NCBI GenBank assembly: GCA_910583725.1
Contig: CAJTXZ010000017.1
Location: 1-64,000, forward strand
DNA length: 64,000 nucleotides
DNA from: an uncultured Vampirovibrio sp.
GTDB taxonomy: Bacteria > Cyanobacteriota > Vampirovibrionia > Gastranaerophilales > Gastranaerophilaceae
Direction: 5' to 3'
The notes beneath the pieces were generated by a model. It was not told the origin of the DNA, did not search any database, and saw only the letters and a program-made list of their open reading frames with translations. Of the stretch, positions 63,137 to 64,000 are shown in pieces. How positions within the stretch are numbered: position 1 is the first letter of the stretch; every line of letters starts with the position of its first letter. Both the position numbers and the translations under genes were made by a program.

Positions 63137-64000
63137 CTAGTAAAACTTGAGTTTTGAGGTTATTGGCTGGTTGTATTCTGTTTTGTTTATCGAACGGGCG
63201 TCAACAATAGGCGCAGGGGGCATTATAGACCATTTGAAGAGTGCTGTTTGCATTCTGCGGAAAAATTTGTCCAACCACGCGATTTTAGTGGCTTTTGGGG
63301 TATTATTTTTGGCTTCGTAAAGAAATGTTTCAGAAAGCATCTCTTCCTTACTCTGGTGCAGGTTTTCAAGCCTCCATATGACCTCATCCAAGAATTCATA
63401 AGGCATTAGGGCATCTTCTGCAAGGAGCGGTTTGCCGGTTTTTGGGTCAATGGCAAGCTCGGCACCTGGCGGTTTGGTTAAAATGGCCTCAGGGATTGCG
63501 TTTCTGCTTAGTCTATTTCTGTTAAGCCAGCGGGCGAGCGCAAAAAGCTTTGTTTTTGTCACATCGGCAATTGGGGCAAAGCCTCCGGACATATCGCCGT
63601 TTATTGTGGCATAGCCCATATATAGTTCCGATTTGTCAGAAGTGGCTATTGGCATAGCTTTCGGGAATTCATTCGCTATTCCCCAAAGGATTGTGGCGCG
63701 GCTTCTTGCCTGGATATTGTCGTTTGTGAGCGACGCCTCAAAACGGTCATACCACTTGGTTTCCACTTTTTCAAACACCTCATCAAGCGTGTCCCTGCCG
63801 GCCTTGAACATCTTTGATATCGGGATTTGCGCGAAATTAACGCCTAAATTGTCACATAATTCTTTAGCGTCAGATTTACTGGCTTCTGATGTGATGCTTG
63901 ATGGCATAGAAATGGCAAAAACGTTCTCAGCTCCAAGTGCATCTGTCAGCAAAACGCAGGTGACAGAAGAGTCTAACCCCCCTGACACGCCTAAAACTGC
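63137..64000 (-). CDS. nadE: NAD+ synthetase, truncated at window edge
   Basis: The ATP pyrophosphatase loop is VSGGLDSSVTCVLL at the right edge, followed by QARSRATILWGIANE, ATSDKSELYMGYATINGDMSGGFAPIADVTKTK and KPPGAEL. It amidates nicotinate adenine dinucleotide. The pattern FEKVETKWYDR is typical of the synthetase domain of glutamine-dependent enzymes; the N-terminal amidase domain, if present, lies outside the window. The frame is open to base 64000. Confidence 0.92.
   Translation of the reverse strand, partial: AVLGVSGGLDSSVTCVLLTDALGAENVFAISMPSSITSEASKSDAKELCDNLGVNFAQIPISKMFKAGRDTLDEVFEKVETKWYDRFEASLTNDNIQARSRATILWGIANEFPKAMPIATSDKSELYMGYATINGDMSGGFAPIADVTKTKLFALARWLNRNRLSRNAIPEAILTKPPGAELAIDPKTGKPLLAEDALMPYEFLDEVIWRLENLHQSKEEMLSETFLYEAKNNTPKATKIAWLDKFFRRMQTALFKWSIMPPAPIVDARSINKTEYNQPITSKLKFY

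Overview
The window looks like chromosome of an AT-rich, Gram-negative, anaerobic gut bacterium. My best placement is Candidatus Gastranaerophilales (Melainabacteria/Vampirovibrionia, non-photosynthetic relatives of Cyanobacteria). This is an inference from gene content: lipid A and LPS-export genes (lptC, lptA-like, lpxI, lpxB, kdsA), a rubredoxin, a biosynthetic Orn/Lys/Arg decarboxylase, a YnbB-type PLP enzyme, a very large glycine-rich protein with a prepilin-type N-terminus, and strongly AT-rich intergenic DNA. No rRNA or marker tree is available to prove it.

Bases 1 to about 17,700 are accessory DNA. A plasmid/phage-like fragment at the left edge (DUF6876-like protein, ribbon-helix-helix protein) is followed by a seven-gene minus-strand operon (8238 to 999): vWA protein, PP2C phosphatase, TPR protein, a membrane-spanning Ser/Thr kinase with an extracytoplasmic TonB-C-like domain, two exported proteins with the same type of domain, and an HNH endonuclease. 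This is a TerY-P/YegIKL-like phospho-signalling triad extended by envelope proteins and a nuclease, and it is the best candidate for an undescribed system. Next comes a mobile module (small tyrosine recombinase, Bro-N protein with a coupled small membrane peptide, putative replication initiator, two small ORFs, a large unknown). It is followed by a defence pair: an OLD-type ATPase/TOPRIM nuclease with a 150-residue partner, divergent from a Shedu-like (DUF4263) nuclease. Decayed genes (YczE/YitT-like, TspO) lie on the right flank, before a tRNA-Val.

Bases 20,500 to 46,500 are mostly core genes: UDP-xylose synthesis (UDP-glucuronate decarboxylase, UDP-glucose dehydrogenase), a decarboxylase, a PHP phosphoesterase, the lptC-lptA-lpxI-lpxB-pgsA run, trmL, nnrD, rmuC, kdsA, recA, galE, rmlA, a YnbB-type enzyme and rubredoxin. 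A 5'-nucleotidase-family gene is split by a G13 homopolymer and may be phase-variable. Bases 48,685 to 56,883 form a surface-glycan cluster making and transferring GDP-fucose (gmd, fcl, GT11) with GT8, GT2 and acetyl/acyltransferases. The right end holds a sugar-processing-like barrel protein, the glycine-rich prepilin-like protein, an XRE regulator and a truncated nadE.

Three tRNA genes (Val, Arg, Pro) and the tmRNA gene are each flanked by short repeats that carry a copy of one end of that same RNA gene, plus perfect hairpins; at the tRNAs they also carry a segment complementary to the tRNA. At tRNA-Val these repeats sit between a near-consensus promoter and the intact tRNA. This recurring architecture is the second major finding.
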